Assembly (NCBI GenBank): GCA_038323965.1
Contig: JBBQHM010000028.1
Coordinates: 1 to 21,954 of the forward strand
Direction of reading: 5' to 3'
DNA length: 21,954 nt
Origin: JBBQHM01 sp038323965
GTDB lineage: Bacteria > Verrucomicrobiota > Verrucomicrobiia > Chthoniobacterales > UBA10450
The translations under genes were made by a program, and so were the position numbers. Shown here in pieces: positions 8,338-15,313 of this stretch. The notes under the pieces were generated by a model, which was given only the letters and a program-made list of their open reading frames with translations, made no database searches and was not told the DNA's origin. Each line of letters starts with the position of its first letter. Positions within the stretch are counted from its first letter, which is position 1.

Positions 8338-9037
8338 AAACAGCGATGTAAGGTGAAGGATCGACCGCAATACCAGGCGACATCGTCGCGCTGAGCGTCA
8401 TCCCTTCAAGGTAGCGGCCTTTGGCAGTGGCAGGGCGCGCGCGGACCACCGCATCGATCACAGCCGTGCCGTTCTCCACCAGCTGATTGGCCTCGAACGA
8501 AAATTTACCGACAGGCACTGCGACGTTGCCGTTTTTATCGAGCTTAAATTCGACCCGACCCGCTTTCACTTCGCGCACCGCTTTCGCCGTATCGTCCGTC
8601 ACCGTGCCGGTCTTTGGATTCGGCATTAATCCACGTGGCCCAAGAACTTTTCCGAGTTTTCGGACTTCGGCCATGGCGGATGGCGTCGCCACTGCGACAT
8701 CGAAGTCCTGGAAGCCTTCCTGACATTTTTTGATCATGTCGGCGAATCCGACGAACTCTGCGCCGGCATCGCGCGCTGCTTGCGCCGACTGACCTTCCGC
8801 GAAAACGAGCACGCGCACATTCTTGCCGCTCCCGTGTGGCAGCGGACAGGTACCGCGAACCATTTGATCAGATTGTTTCGGATCAACCCCGAGACGGAAT
8901 GAAACCGTCACTGTTTGATCGAACTTCGGGGGCTGAAATTTTTTCAGCGTCGCGACAGCCTCGTCGAGATTGTAGGACTTGCTGCGATCCATCTGCTCGA
9001 GGGATGCGCGGTAACGTTTGCTGCGAGTTTGTTGCAT
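8336..9037 (-). CDS. rplA: 50S ribosomal protein L1
   Basis: L1 stalk protein, 233 residues, binds 23S rRNA and in many bacteria represses its own mRNA. Seen: MQQTRSKRYRASLEQMD at the start, YNLDEAVATLKKF, DQTVTVSFRLGVDPKQSDQMVRG, LGPRGLMPNPKTGTVT, and the end MSPGIAVDPSPYIAV. The frame is open upstream to 9202, but the extra 55 codons have no L1 character and cover a likely promoter, so the ATG at 9037 is chosen. No good Shine-Dalgarno precedes it. It lies 9 bp before rplJ. It is separated from rplK, its usual operon partner, by 2.36 kb holding two foreign genes. Confidence 0.97.
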   Translation of the reverse strand: MQQTRSKRYRASLEQMDRSKSYNLDEAVATLKKFQPPKFDQTVTVSFRLGVDPKQSDQMVRGTCPLPHGSGKNVRVLVFAEGQSAQAARDAGAEFVGFADMIKKCQEGFQDFDVAVATPSAMAEVRKLGKVLGPRGLMPNPKTGTVTDDTAKAVREVKAGRVEFKLDKNGNVAVPVGKFSFEANQLVENGTAVIDAVVRARPATAKGRYLEGMTLSATMSPGIAVDPSPYIAV

Positions 9038-9091
9038 GATTTTGTGCAGTCCAAGCGAGCGGTTGCTCTCCTGCTTCCGGGTGGGGCGCGC

Positions 9092-9120
9092 AAGTAAGCC
9101 GATCAATCGCGCAATGTCAA
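9092..9120 (-). promoter_or_regulatory. Putative promoter of rplA-rplJ-rplL
   Basis: A perfect -35 hexamer TTGACA (9115-9120) on the minus strand is followed after 17 bp by TTACTT (9092-9097), or after 18 bp by TACTT. The -10 fit is poor by E. coli standards, but a similar TTGACA plus TACTT pair stands before the tRNA-Thr/tuf operon. The predicted transcript would have a leader of about 45 nt before the rplA ATG. The location is where a promoter is needed, because the upstream gene is divergent. Confidence 0.45.
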
Positions 9121-9145
9121 GAAAATGACTTTCACATTCGTCACT

Positions 9146-9174
9146 TTCACTGATTGCCTTCGAGTCCATAGAAT
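9146..9174 (+). promoter_or_regulatory. Putative sigma-70-type promoter of the 9191 gene
   Basis: TTCACT (9146-9151), a 17-bp spacer and TAGAAT (9169-9174) give 4/6 and 5/6 matches to the sigma-70 consensus. The transcript would start about 10 nt before the ATG at 9191, leaving almost no leader; no Shine-Dalgarno is seen there. Plausible but not strong. Confidence 0.35.
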
Positions 9175-9190
9175 TGCTAGAAATTCCGGC

Positions 9191-9943
9191 ATGAAACCGC
9201 ATCGCTGGATAACTGCTGGAATCGCATCTTCCCTTCTCCTTGCTGGAACGCTTACGTCGCTGGCGCGACCGATCGACTTTCGCGAGGTCTCGCTGCTCGT
9301 TCGGGCAAGGGAAAGCGAGCGATCAATCACAAACGAAGTCTCGAATCGTAAGCTGCTCCACAAGTTAACAGCCGACGAAGAAGCGAAACTGAAATCGCAG
9401 GGCGCCAGCGAATCGCTGCTGCAATCGCTGCGCAGTCCAAATGTCGTTATTTCCCAATCGGACGCGGCCGCTTACGAAAAAGCGAGCACCCCGGAGTCGA
9501 TGCGCCGCGGAAGTTCGGGCGATGCGCTTGATCGCCAGGTCGGCGCGGATGACGTGCGCATGCTCAATGTGGCTTTCGAGCGACCAGTAAACCTTAGCTA
9601 CTGGGGTGGTCCTGATCTCGAAGTGGTTTTCCATCGCCAGCCGCGAATCGATTTCGGGCAAACGCCCGATTTTCATCTGATCAACCCGGTTGGCACAGGG
9701 ATTCACAGCTCCACTTATCTCGGCTTCAGCGCCGCCGGTTGGTCGGGCGGGGAAGCGGCTTACACCTCCGCCACCGCGCATTCCTTCGCGCGCCCGATGT
9801 GGATGGATCGCAGTAATCCTGTTTCGTTCAAAGGCCTGCCTTACATGCTTTATCCGTTGTACGCGGCTGGCGACGTCGCCCTCTATTACGTGTGCGATGC
9901 GAGCGCGGACTCCGTGCGTCTCGCGCTTATCGCGCGCCGATAA
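9191..9943 (+). CDS. Exported protein of unknown function
   Basis: 250 residues; I do not recognise a characterised family. The first 27 or so residues form a clear signal peptide (MKPHRWITAG, then a hydrophobic IASSLLLAGTLTSLA core), so the mature protein should be periplasmic or outside. Residues about 28-80 are charged and helical, with the pattern REVSLLVRARESERSI...LTADEEAKLKSQGASESLLQSLRS. This looks like a small helical repeat-type segment that I associate with verrucomicrobial exported proteins. The C-terminal part is rich in aromatic residues and Gly (NLSYWGGPDLEVVFHRQ; GFSAAGWSGGEAAY), suggesting a beta-rich fold. The ATG at 9191 is preferred over the frame-open ATG at 9125 because it starts the signal peptide. 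The gene is convergent with the amidohydrolase (9-bp gap) and divergent from rplA, so it interrupts the ribosomal operon. Confidence 0.75.
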   Translation: MKPHRWITAGIASSLLLAGTLTSLARPIDFREVSLLVRARESERSITNEVSNRKLLHKLTADEEAKLKSQGASESLLQSLRSPNVVISQSDAAAYEKASTPESMRRGSSGDALDRQVGADDVRMLNVAFERPVNLSYWGGPDLEVVFHRQPRIDFGQTPDFHLINPVGTGIHSSTYLGFSAAGWSGGEAAYTSATAHSFARPMWMDRSNPVSFKGLPYMLYPLYAAGDVALYYVCDASADSVRLALIARR

Positions 9944-9952
9944 TTCCGAGCG

Positions 9953-11329
9953 CTAATAATCGCCAACGGCAGACGCCGCCGACTCCGGTAACGAAGCCGT
10001 GGTCGGCGGCAGTGCGCCGTTCCGGATCACTTTGCCGTCTTTCATCACGAACGAGACTCGCTCAGTCGCAGTAATGTCCTGAGTCGGATCGCCCGGCATG
10101 GCCACGATGTCGGCCAGCTTCCCTTTCTCCAGCGAACCGGTTTTCGCCGCGATGCCGAGCAACTCAGCATCGCTCGATGTTCCGGCCTTCAGCGCCTCGA
10201 CCGGCGACATCCCAAGATCGACCATCAATTTAAATTCCTTCGCATTCTGCCCGTGCGGGAACACGGCGGCGTCTGTCCCGAGCCCGATCTTCACGCCGAT
10301 TTTCACCGCATTCCGAAACATTTCCGAACGCGCCGCGCCCGCTGCTCGCGCCTTCGCCTGCAAAGCCGGCGGATACTTATCGATCTTGCCCATGATAAAC
10401 TCCGTCGCCATCAAAGTTGGCACCAGATACGTCCCCTTCGATTTCATCAGTGTCAGCGTATCCGGTTTCAAAAACGACCCGTGCTCTATCGAGTCGACCC
10501 CAGCCTGGATCGCCTCCTTAGCGGCCTGATCACCGTGACAATGCACCGCGATCTTTTTGCGCAGCCGATGCGTTTCATCGACCAGTGCCGCCATCTCAGC
10601 CGGTGTGAATTGCGGCACATCGACTTCATCCGCCATCGATAAGACACCGCCCGAAACAGCCGCCTTAATCACATCCGCGCCGTTTTTCACCTCGTAACGA
10701 ACCGCCTTCCGAATCGCGTCGGGGCCGTCCGCAATCCCGTCTGTATAATCCGGATCTGGCCCGAAGAGACCTTCGCGAAATCCGGAGGTCTCGTCGAAAT
10801 GTCCACCCGTCGCGCCGACGCCATTCGTCGCCACAATCATCCGCGGTCCAATTACCAATCCGCGCGCGATTGCGTCCCGCAATGAAACATCGAGGAAATC
10901 GCGACTGCGAAAAGTCCGCGCGCCGAGATCGCGCACCGTCGTAAATCCTGCCATTACTGTCGTCCGCGCAAATTTCATGACGTCGTACGCTTTGGCCGAG
11001 ACGCTCGTTTGCATCTCCTTCATCCGTGTCGCCGCGAAGTCCGTGTAATCCAACGTCACGTGCGTATGTGCATCCATGAATCCAGGCGACAAAGTCGCAT
11101 CGCCCAGGTCGATTACCTGCGCGCCTTGCGGAGTCGGAATCCCCGAACCGACATCGATGATTTGGTCGCCTTGGACGACGACGACCCCATTGGAAACGAG
11201 AGAGTTCGATTTCCCGTCGAAAAGCCGCGCCGCTTTGATAACGGTGAGAGACCCCTGTTGGGGTTCGGCTCCACATGCGAGCCCTACTAAAACGAGCCCG
11301 CCAACGCAGATTAAAAACGAAAATTTCAT
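9953..11329 (-). CDS. Exported imidazolonepropionase-like amidohydrolase (prolidase-type)
   Basis: 458-residue metal-dependent hydrolase of the amidohydrolase superfamily. Metal-binding and catalytic positions of the TIM barrel are all visible: His88-Thr-His90, Lys222 in VIKAAVSGG (the likely carboxylated lysine), His263/His265 in VHCHGD, His283 in IEHGS, and Asp353 in LGTDAAV. The C-terminal GSLEKGKLADIVAMPGDP is typical of the imidazolonepropionase-like/Xaa-Pro dipeptidase subgroup, whose members often cleave N-acyl or prolyl dipeptides. The substrate cannot be read here. A hydrophobic N-terminus (MKFSFLICVGGLVLVGLACG) predicts export; Cys19 sits in a poor lipobox, so lipoprotein status is unclear. 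It lies downstream of rplK on the same strand but behind a terminator-like hairpin. Weak AGG before the ATG. Confidence 0.9.
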   Translation of the reverse strand: MKFSFLICVGGLVLVGLACGAEPQQGSLTVIKAARLFDGKSNSLVSNGVVVVQGDQIIDVGSGIPTPQGAQVIDLGDATLSPGFMDAHTHVTLDYTDFAATRMKEMQTSVSAKAYDVMKFARTTVMAGFTTVRDLGARTFRSRDFLDVSLRDAIARGLVIGPRMIVATNGVGATGGHFDETSGFREGLFGPDPDYTDGIADGPDAIRKAVRYEVKNGADVIKAAVSGGVLSMADEVDVPQFTPAEMAALVDETHRLRKKIAVHCHGDQAAKEAIQAGVDSIEHGSFLKPDTLTLMKSKGTYLVPTLMATEFIMGKIDKYPPALQAKARAAGAARSEMFRNAVKIGVKIGLGTDAAVFPHGQNAKEFKLMVDLGMSPVEALKAGTSSDAELLGIAAKTGSLEKGKLADIVAMPGDPTQDITATERVSFVMKDGKVIRNGALPPTTASLPESAASAVGDY

Positions 11330-11362
11330 CGCACTGCCTACTTACTGAACCAGCTAAAAGCA

Positions 11363-11381
11363 AGATCGCGGACCGCGATCT
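11363..11381 (-). terminator. Terminator-like hairpin after rplK
   Basis: AGATCGCGG and CCGCGATCT flank a single base, forming a near-perfect 19-bp palindrome (6-7 bp stem once a loop is allowed). On the minus strand it is followed by TGCTTTTAG. It lies 14 bp after the rplK stop and would end the tuf-to-rplK transcript before the amidohydrolase. Confidence 0.55.
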
Positions 11382-11395
11382 GCGGAAAGGCAGGA

Positions 11396-11821
<426 letters not shown>

Positions 11822-11832
11822 AAAATTTTCTT

Positions 11833-11898
11833 AGACAGGATTTTCAGGATTGGTTGAAAGACCGCGATTTCATCCTGTTAATCTTGTAAATCCTGTCT
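11833..11898. repeat. Inverted repeat of 9-bp units in front of rplK
   Basis: Two 19-bp arms (11833-11851 and 11880-11898) are inverted copies with 17 of 19 positions matching. The right arm together with the preceding bases is built of three 9-bp units, ATCCTGTTA, ATCTTGTAA and ATCCTGTCT; the left arm holds two units on the other strand. This type of 9-bp-periodic ATCCTGTNA element is a dispersed intergenic family I recall from other bacterial genomes. As RNA it forms a long hairpin ending 11 bp before the rplK ATG. Confidence 0.8.
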
Positions 11899-11933
11899 GT
11901 TTTTTCTGTATTCGTTACGTTGTCATTGCGCGG

Positions 11934-11962
11934 CGGGGTCCCTCGGCTTCGCTCGGGATGAC
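11934..11962. repeat. Single copy of the 29-bp dispersed repeat, downstream of nusG
   Basis: These 29 bases are identical, base for base, to the right arm of the inverted pair at 18250-18278, with core CCCTCGGCTTCGCTCGGGAT. The element sits 10 bp beyond the nusG stop codon, next to the 9-bp-unit inverted repeat, so nearly the whole nusG-rplK gap is repeat DNA. A short GTCAT at 11922 could pair with the terminal ATGAC, but a full second arm is absent. Confidence 0.85.
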
Positions 11963-11972
11963 GTGCCTGTTT

Positions 11973-12542
11973 TTAACCGCGTTCTACCTGCCAATATTCG
12001 AGTTCCACCGGCGTAGCACGTCCGAAAATAGTCACTGAAACGCGCAGCTTGCCGCGTTCCGGATCAATTTCCTCGACAATGCCGTTCTGATTCTGGAATG
12101 GGCCGTCGGCCACGCGCACCGTCTCGCCGACTTCAAACGCGACCTTCGGTTTCACCTTTTCTTCGCGCTCTTTCATCTGCCCGAGCATGGAATCGACTTC
12201 CGATTGCCGCATCGGGATCGGACGGTCCTTGGTTCCCGCAAATCCGATCACGCCGGGCGTTTCGCGGATGAAATACCACGTCTTACCAACAAGCTGATTG
12301 TTCTCGTCGAGCAGATGCATGTTCGCGATCAGATAACCGGGGAAAAACTTCCGTGTCGTCTCGCTCTTTTTACCCTTCTTAATTTCCGAGACGCGTTCCG
12401 TTGGAACGAGGACTTCGTAAACGACATCACCCATTTCCTCGGTCTTCACGCGCTTCATGATGTTGTCGCGCACCTTGTTCTCCTGACCGGAGAGCACGTG
12501 AATGACAAACCACTGATCTTTAGCTGCGAGCGCGTTGGCCAT
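11973..12542 (-). CDS. nusG: Transcription termination/antitermination factor NusG
   Basis: 189 residues. The N-terminal NGN domain, which binds RNA polymerase, is seen as WFVIHVLSGQENKVRDNIMKR, with KFFPGYLIANM and TWYFIRETPGVIGFAG. The C-terminal KOW domain, which contacts Rho or ribosomal protein S10, runs from about residue 138 (GETVRVADGPFQNQNGIVEEID) to the end. NusG suppresses pausing and couples transcription to translation or Rho. The ATG at 12542 lies 3 bp after the secE stop, so the two are translated from one message. No separate Shine-Dalgarno is evident. A 29-bp repeat follows the stop. Confidence 0.98.
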   Translation of the reverse strand: MANALAAKDQWFVIHVLSGQENKVRDNIMKRVKTEEMGDVVYEVLVPTERVSEIKKGKKSETTRKFFPGYLIANMHLLDENNQLVGKTWYFIRETPGVIGFAGTKDRPIPMRQSEVDSMLGQMKEREEKVKPKVAFEVGETVRVADGPFQNQNGIVEEIDPERGKLRVSVTIFGRATPVELEYWQVERG

Positions 12543-12545
12543 TTG

Positions 12546-12764
12546 TTAATGCAGTCGGGTAAAGAAGTGGATGAAGTTCACCAGCACGAAATCGAAAAGT
12601 GCAACGTAGCCACCAAGCAACAGCATCGCGATTACCACGACGAGCGTCGAATCAGTGAGCTCCTTGTATTTCTTAAAGCCCTTCTCCTTGGGTTCCCATG
12701 GCCATGAAACTTTTTGGAGTTCCACTTTCACCTCGCCGAAGAAGTTTTTCGTTTTCGTTAACAT
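12546..12764 (-). CDS. secE: Preprotein translocase subunit SecE
   Basis: 72-residue small SecE of the one-membrane-helix type. SecE stabilises SecY in the inner-membrane SecYEG channel. Seen: MLTKTKNFFGEVKVELQKVSWP (the amphipathic helix with the conserved KVSWP), then ELTDSTLVVVIAMLLLGGYVALFDFVL (membrane helix) and a short tail. The frame is open upstream to 12806, but that part overlaps tRNA-Trp, so the ATG at 12764 is the start; only a weak CGGA precedes it. It lies between tRNA-Trp and nusG, the classical location. Confidence 0.96.
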   Translation of the reverse strand: MLTKTKNFFGEVKVELQKVSWPWEPKEKGFKKYKELTDSTLVVVIAMLLLGGYVALFDFVLVNFIHFFTRLH

Positions 12765-12779
12765 CGAAGCAATTCCGAA

Positions 12780-12852
12780 CACGCCAGGAGGGACTCGAAC
12801 CCCCAACCGACGGTTTTGGAGACCGCAACTCTACCAATTGAGCTACTGGCGT
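12780..12852 (-). tRNA. tRNA-Trp (anticodon CCA)
   Basis: 73 nt folding as a full cloverleaf. The acceptor stem ACGCCAG/CTGGCGT is perfect, with discriminator G, as usual for tRNA-Trp. The D arm is AGCTCAATTGGTAGAG, the anticodon loop CTCCAAA carries CCA, and the T arm contains GGTTCGAGTCC. The 3' CCA is not encoded (TTC follows), so a CCA-adding enzyme is needed. It lies 14 bp after the tuf stop and 15 bp before secE, inside the operon. Confidence 0.97.
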
Positions 12853-12866
12853 AGTTCTTTCTGAAG

Positions 12867-14060
12867 TTAATCCAAAATTTCGCTGACGCGACCCGCGCCG
12901 ACGGTTTTGCCGCCTTCACGAATTGCGAAACGGATCGTCTTCTCCATCGCGACCGGTTGGCCAAGCTCGACTTCGATCGAGACGTTATCGCCAGGCATGA
13001 CCATCTCGACGCCCTCCGGCAATTTTACCGAGCCGGTGACGTCCGTGGTGCGGAAATAGAACTGTGGGCGGTAGTTCGAGAAGAATGGCGTGTGACGGCC
13101 ACCTTCGTCTTTGCTGAGCACGTAAACTTCCGCTTTGAATTTCTTGTGCGGCTTGATGCTGCCCGGCTTCGCGATGACTTGACCGCGCTCGACGTCTTCT
13201 TTTTTAACGCCGCGGAGCAAAACACCGACGTTGTCGCCAGCACGCGCTTCATCGAGCAGCTTGCGGAACATTTCGATATCCGTCGCGGTCGTCTTCGCGG
13301 TGTCTCTGATTCCGACGATCTCCACTTCCTCCATCTTCTTGAGGATGCCGCGTTCGACACGACCAGTCGCAACGGTGCCACGGCCTTCAATGTTGAACAC
13401 GTCTTCCACTGGCATGAGGAATGGCAGATCAACCGGGCGCTCGGGGACGGGGATGTAGTCATCCACCGCCGCAATGAGATCGAGAATGCACTTAGCGTCG
13501 GCATGCGCTGGATCGCCAGCCGCCAGCGCCTTGGTCGCACTGCCTTTAACGATTGGGATTTTGTCGCCTGGGAATTCGTACTGCGTGAGCAAATCGCGCA
13601 CTTCCATTTCCACGAGATCGAGAAGCTCAGGATCATCGACCATGTCGGTCTTGTTTAGGAAAACGACGATCGATGGCACGCCGACCTGACGAGCGAGCAG
13701 AATGTGTTCACGCGTCTGCGGCATCGGGCCGTCGGCAGCGGACACGACGAGAATCGCGCCGTCCATTTGCGCGGCACCGGTGATCATGTTTTTCACATAA
13801 TCGGCGTGGCCCGGGCAATCGACGTTCGCGTAGTGGCGCTTCTCGCTTTGATATTCCACGTGCGCGGTGTTGATCGTGATGCCGCGCTCTTTTTCTTCCG
13901 GCGCGTTATCGATGTCTTCGTACTTGCGCGCTTCCGCGAAACCCTTCTTCGAGAGAATGGTGGTGATCGCCGCGGTCAAAGTGGTTTTGCCGTGATCGAC
14001 GTGTCCGATTGTGCCGACGTTAACGTGCGGCTTGTCGCGTTTGAATACTTCCTTGGCCAT
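12867..14060 (-). CDS. tuf: Elongation factor Tu
   Basis: 397-residue GTPase that delivers aminoacyl-tRNA to the ribosome. G1 is GHVDHGKT (residues 19-26), G2 contains RGITIN with the switch Thr, G3 is DCPGH (81-85) and G4 is NKTD (136-139). Domain 2 carries VFNIEGRGTVATGRVERG and domain 3 VEMVMPGDNV and RFAIREGGKTVGAGRV. The His of DCPGH that activates hydrolysis is present. A good AAGGA Shine-Dalgarno (14068-14072) lies 7 nt before the ATG. It follows tRNA-Thr by 60 bp and precedes tRNA-Trp by 14 bp, an arrangement close to the tufB locus of other bacteria. Confidence 0.99.
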   Translation of the reverse strand: MAKEVFKRDKPHVNVGTIGHVDHGKTTLTAAITTILSKKGFAEARKYEDIDNAPEEKERGITINTAHVEYQSEKRHYANVDCPGHADYVKNMITGAAQMDGAILVVSAADGPMPQTREHILLARQVGVPSIVVFLNKTDMVDDPELLDLVEMEVRDLLTQYEFPGDKIPIVKGSATKALAAGDPAHADAKCILDLIAAVDDYIPVPERPVDLPFLMPVEDVFNIEGRGTVATGRVERGILKKMEEVEIVGIRDTAKTTATDIEMFRKLLDEARAGDNVGVLLRGVKKEDVERGQVIAKPGSIKPHKKFKAEVYVLSKDEGGRHTPFFSNYRPQFYFRTTDVTGSVKLPEGVEMVMPGDNVSIEVELGQPVAMEKTIRFAIREGGKTVGAGRVSEILD

Positions 14061-14120
14061 GGTGGTGTCCTTTTTTAACTAAACTGCGTATCGTACTTTT
14101 GTGGTAATGGTCTGGCGCAC

Positions 14121-14196
14121 TGGAGCCCACGACCGGGATTGAACCGGTGACCTCATCCTTACCAAGGATGTGCTCTACCAACTGAGCTACATGGGC
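14121..14196 (-). tRNA. tRNA-Thr (anticodon GGT)
   Basis: 76 nt including an encoded 3' CCA. The acceptor stem GCCCATG/CGTGGGC (one T-G pair) is followed by T and CCA. The anticodon stem CATCC/GGATG encloses TTGGTAA with anticodon GGT, which reads ACC and ACU. The T arm contains GGTTCAATCCC. It is the first gene of the tuf operon, 60 bp ahead of tuf, matching the thrT-tufB order of enterobacteria without the Tyr and Gly tRNAs. Confidence 0.97.
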
Positions 14197-14289
14197 AAAC
14201 CGGTGTGCTTTCCGCCGGAGAAGAAAAAATCCCAGAGCCGCCAAATTGAACGACCGTGGGACCGCTTCGTTCCAACAAAAAGCGTCGGC

Positions 14290-14317
14290 AAAGTAACAGC
14301 CGCCCCCAAGCTGTCAA
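14290..14317 (-). promoter_or_regulatory. Putative promoter of the tRNA-Thr/tuf operon
   Basis: A perfect TTGACA (14312-14317) with a 16-bp spacer and TACTTT (14290-14295) on the minus strand, 28 bp after the stop of the TPR gene. Transcription would start about 85-90 nt before tRNA-Thr. The TACTT -10 echoes the one before rplA. This is the only strong -35 match I found in the 148-bp gap. Confidence 0.5.
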
Positions 14318-14344
14318 AAGAATTTCTCGATCCCAGCCGCCGTT

Positions 14345-15253
14345 TTAAACGTCGTTGTTGCTCGTTCGTTTCATGATCACGACCGCAACCACGATGATCG
14401 CGATAATGATTAGACCGAACCCGATCCCAACATTGAGCGGAGTCATCAAACTTTCCTTTGGCGCAGGTGTCGGGGCGACCGTCGGAGCAGGCGGCGCATT
14501 CTTGGAATCCATCATCTGCTTCGCGTAAGTGAGGCGCTGCTGCGTCTCGTAATCGTTCGAGTTGATCTTCAGCGCCTGCTCGTAATCAGCGATCCCCTTT
14601 TCGTACTGCTGCATGTTCGTCACGTAGGTAGAACCGCGCCGCACGTATGCCTCCGGGTCCGGCTTCAGCTCGAGGCTTTTGGTGTAATCCGCGATCGCTT
14701 CGTCGTATTTCTTCAGGTTGCGATACGCACCACCGCGCCAGCGAAATGCCTCGGCATCCGTCGGCTGCTTTTCCACCACTTTCGTTAGGTCGATCACGGC
14801 CGCGTTGAAATCGTTAAAGCCGAGATTCGCAAAACCGCGCAGCCGATAAGCCAGTGGTTCGTCGGGCCGCAATTCCACAGCCTTGCTTAAGTCGCGAATC
14901 GCATCGGCGAATTGCTTCTGCATGCTCGCGGTCTGCCCGCGGTCGATGTAACCAGCGGGGTCAGCGGGCGCTAACTCGATCTCCTTCGTAAAATCGGCAA
15001 TCGCCTCGGGATATTTTTGCGCGGCCCGCAATGCCGTCCCGCGATCATGATATCCAGCTGGATCTTTCGGGTCGGCCTGGATCGCGAGCGTGAATTCTGC
15101 GACCGCCGCGTCGTATTGATGCGCTTGCGCAAGCTCGATGCCTTTGGCTTTATGGCCCGCGACTCCACTACCACCTTTCGCCTCCGCACCGGATGGCCAA
15201 ACCAATGTTCCGGCAACCGCAATTAAGATGATGTAACGATATTGAATTTTCAT
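14345..15253 (-). CDS. Periplasmic TPR-repeat protein with C-terminal membrane anchor
   Basis: 302 residues. MKIQYRYIILIAVAGTLVWPSGAEA is a signal peptide. Residues 33-235 form about six tetratricopeptide repeats of 34 residues (for example AGYHDRGTALRAAQKYPEAIADFTKEIEL; DPEAYVRRGSTY). Then come a Pro/Ala linker (253-266) and one hydrophobic helix, VGIGFGLIIIAIIVVAVVIM (about 275-294), before a short basic RTSNNDV tail. TPRs bind partner proteins. The predicted topology puts the repeats in the periplasm, anchored by the last helix; the partner is unknown. GGAG lies 7 nt before the ATG at 15253, so the frame-open start at 15277 is less likely. Divergent from the EamA transporter across 60 bp. 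Confidence 0.88.
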   Translation of the reverse strand: MKIQYRYIILIAVAGTLVWPSGAEAKGGSGVAGHKAKGIELAQAHQYDAAVAEFTLAIQADPKDPAGYHDRGTALRAAQKYPEAIADFTKEIELAPADPAGYIDRGQTASMQKQFADAIRDLSKAVELRPDEPLAYRLRGFANLGFNDFNAAVIDLTKVVEKQPTDAEAFRWRGGAYRNLKKYDEAIADYTKSLELKPDPEAYVRRGSTYVTNMQQYEKGIADYEQALKINSNDYETQQRLTYAKQMMDSKNAPPAPTVAPTPAPKESLMTPLNVGIGFGLIIIAIIVVAVVIMKRTSNNDV

Positions 15254-15313
15254 GTGCGTTCTCCAGCTCCACGACATTTCTGCCGCACCGAACGTGTATA
15301 GGCGAGGAAATTT

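Noticed and set aside
9038..9202. Longer rplA start at 9202
   Set aside because: The extra 55 residues do not resemble L1, and the region holds TTGACA for rplA and the start of the divergent gene at 9191.
9953..11329. Reading the amidohydrolase as a true histidine-degradation imidazolonepropionase (hutI)
   Set aside because: No hut genes are nearby, the protein carries an export signal, and the closest motif pattern is the broad imidazolonepropionase-like/prolidase group, so no gene symbol is given.
10665..11363. Arg-rich 232-codon frame on the minus strand overlapping the amidohydrolase
   Set aside because: It is a shifted frame of a gene whose own frame has all metal-ligand motifs; its Arg/Asp-rich composition is typical of GC-rich shadow frames.
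12765..12806. Longer secE start at 12806
   Set aside because: The added 14 codons overlap tRNA-Trp and are not SecE-like.
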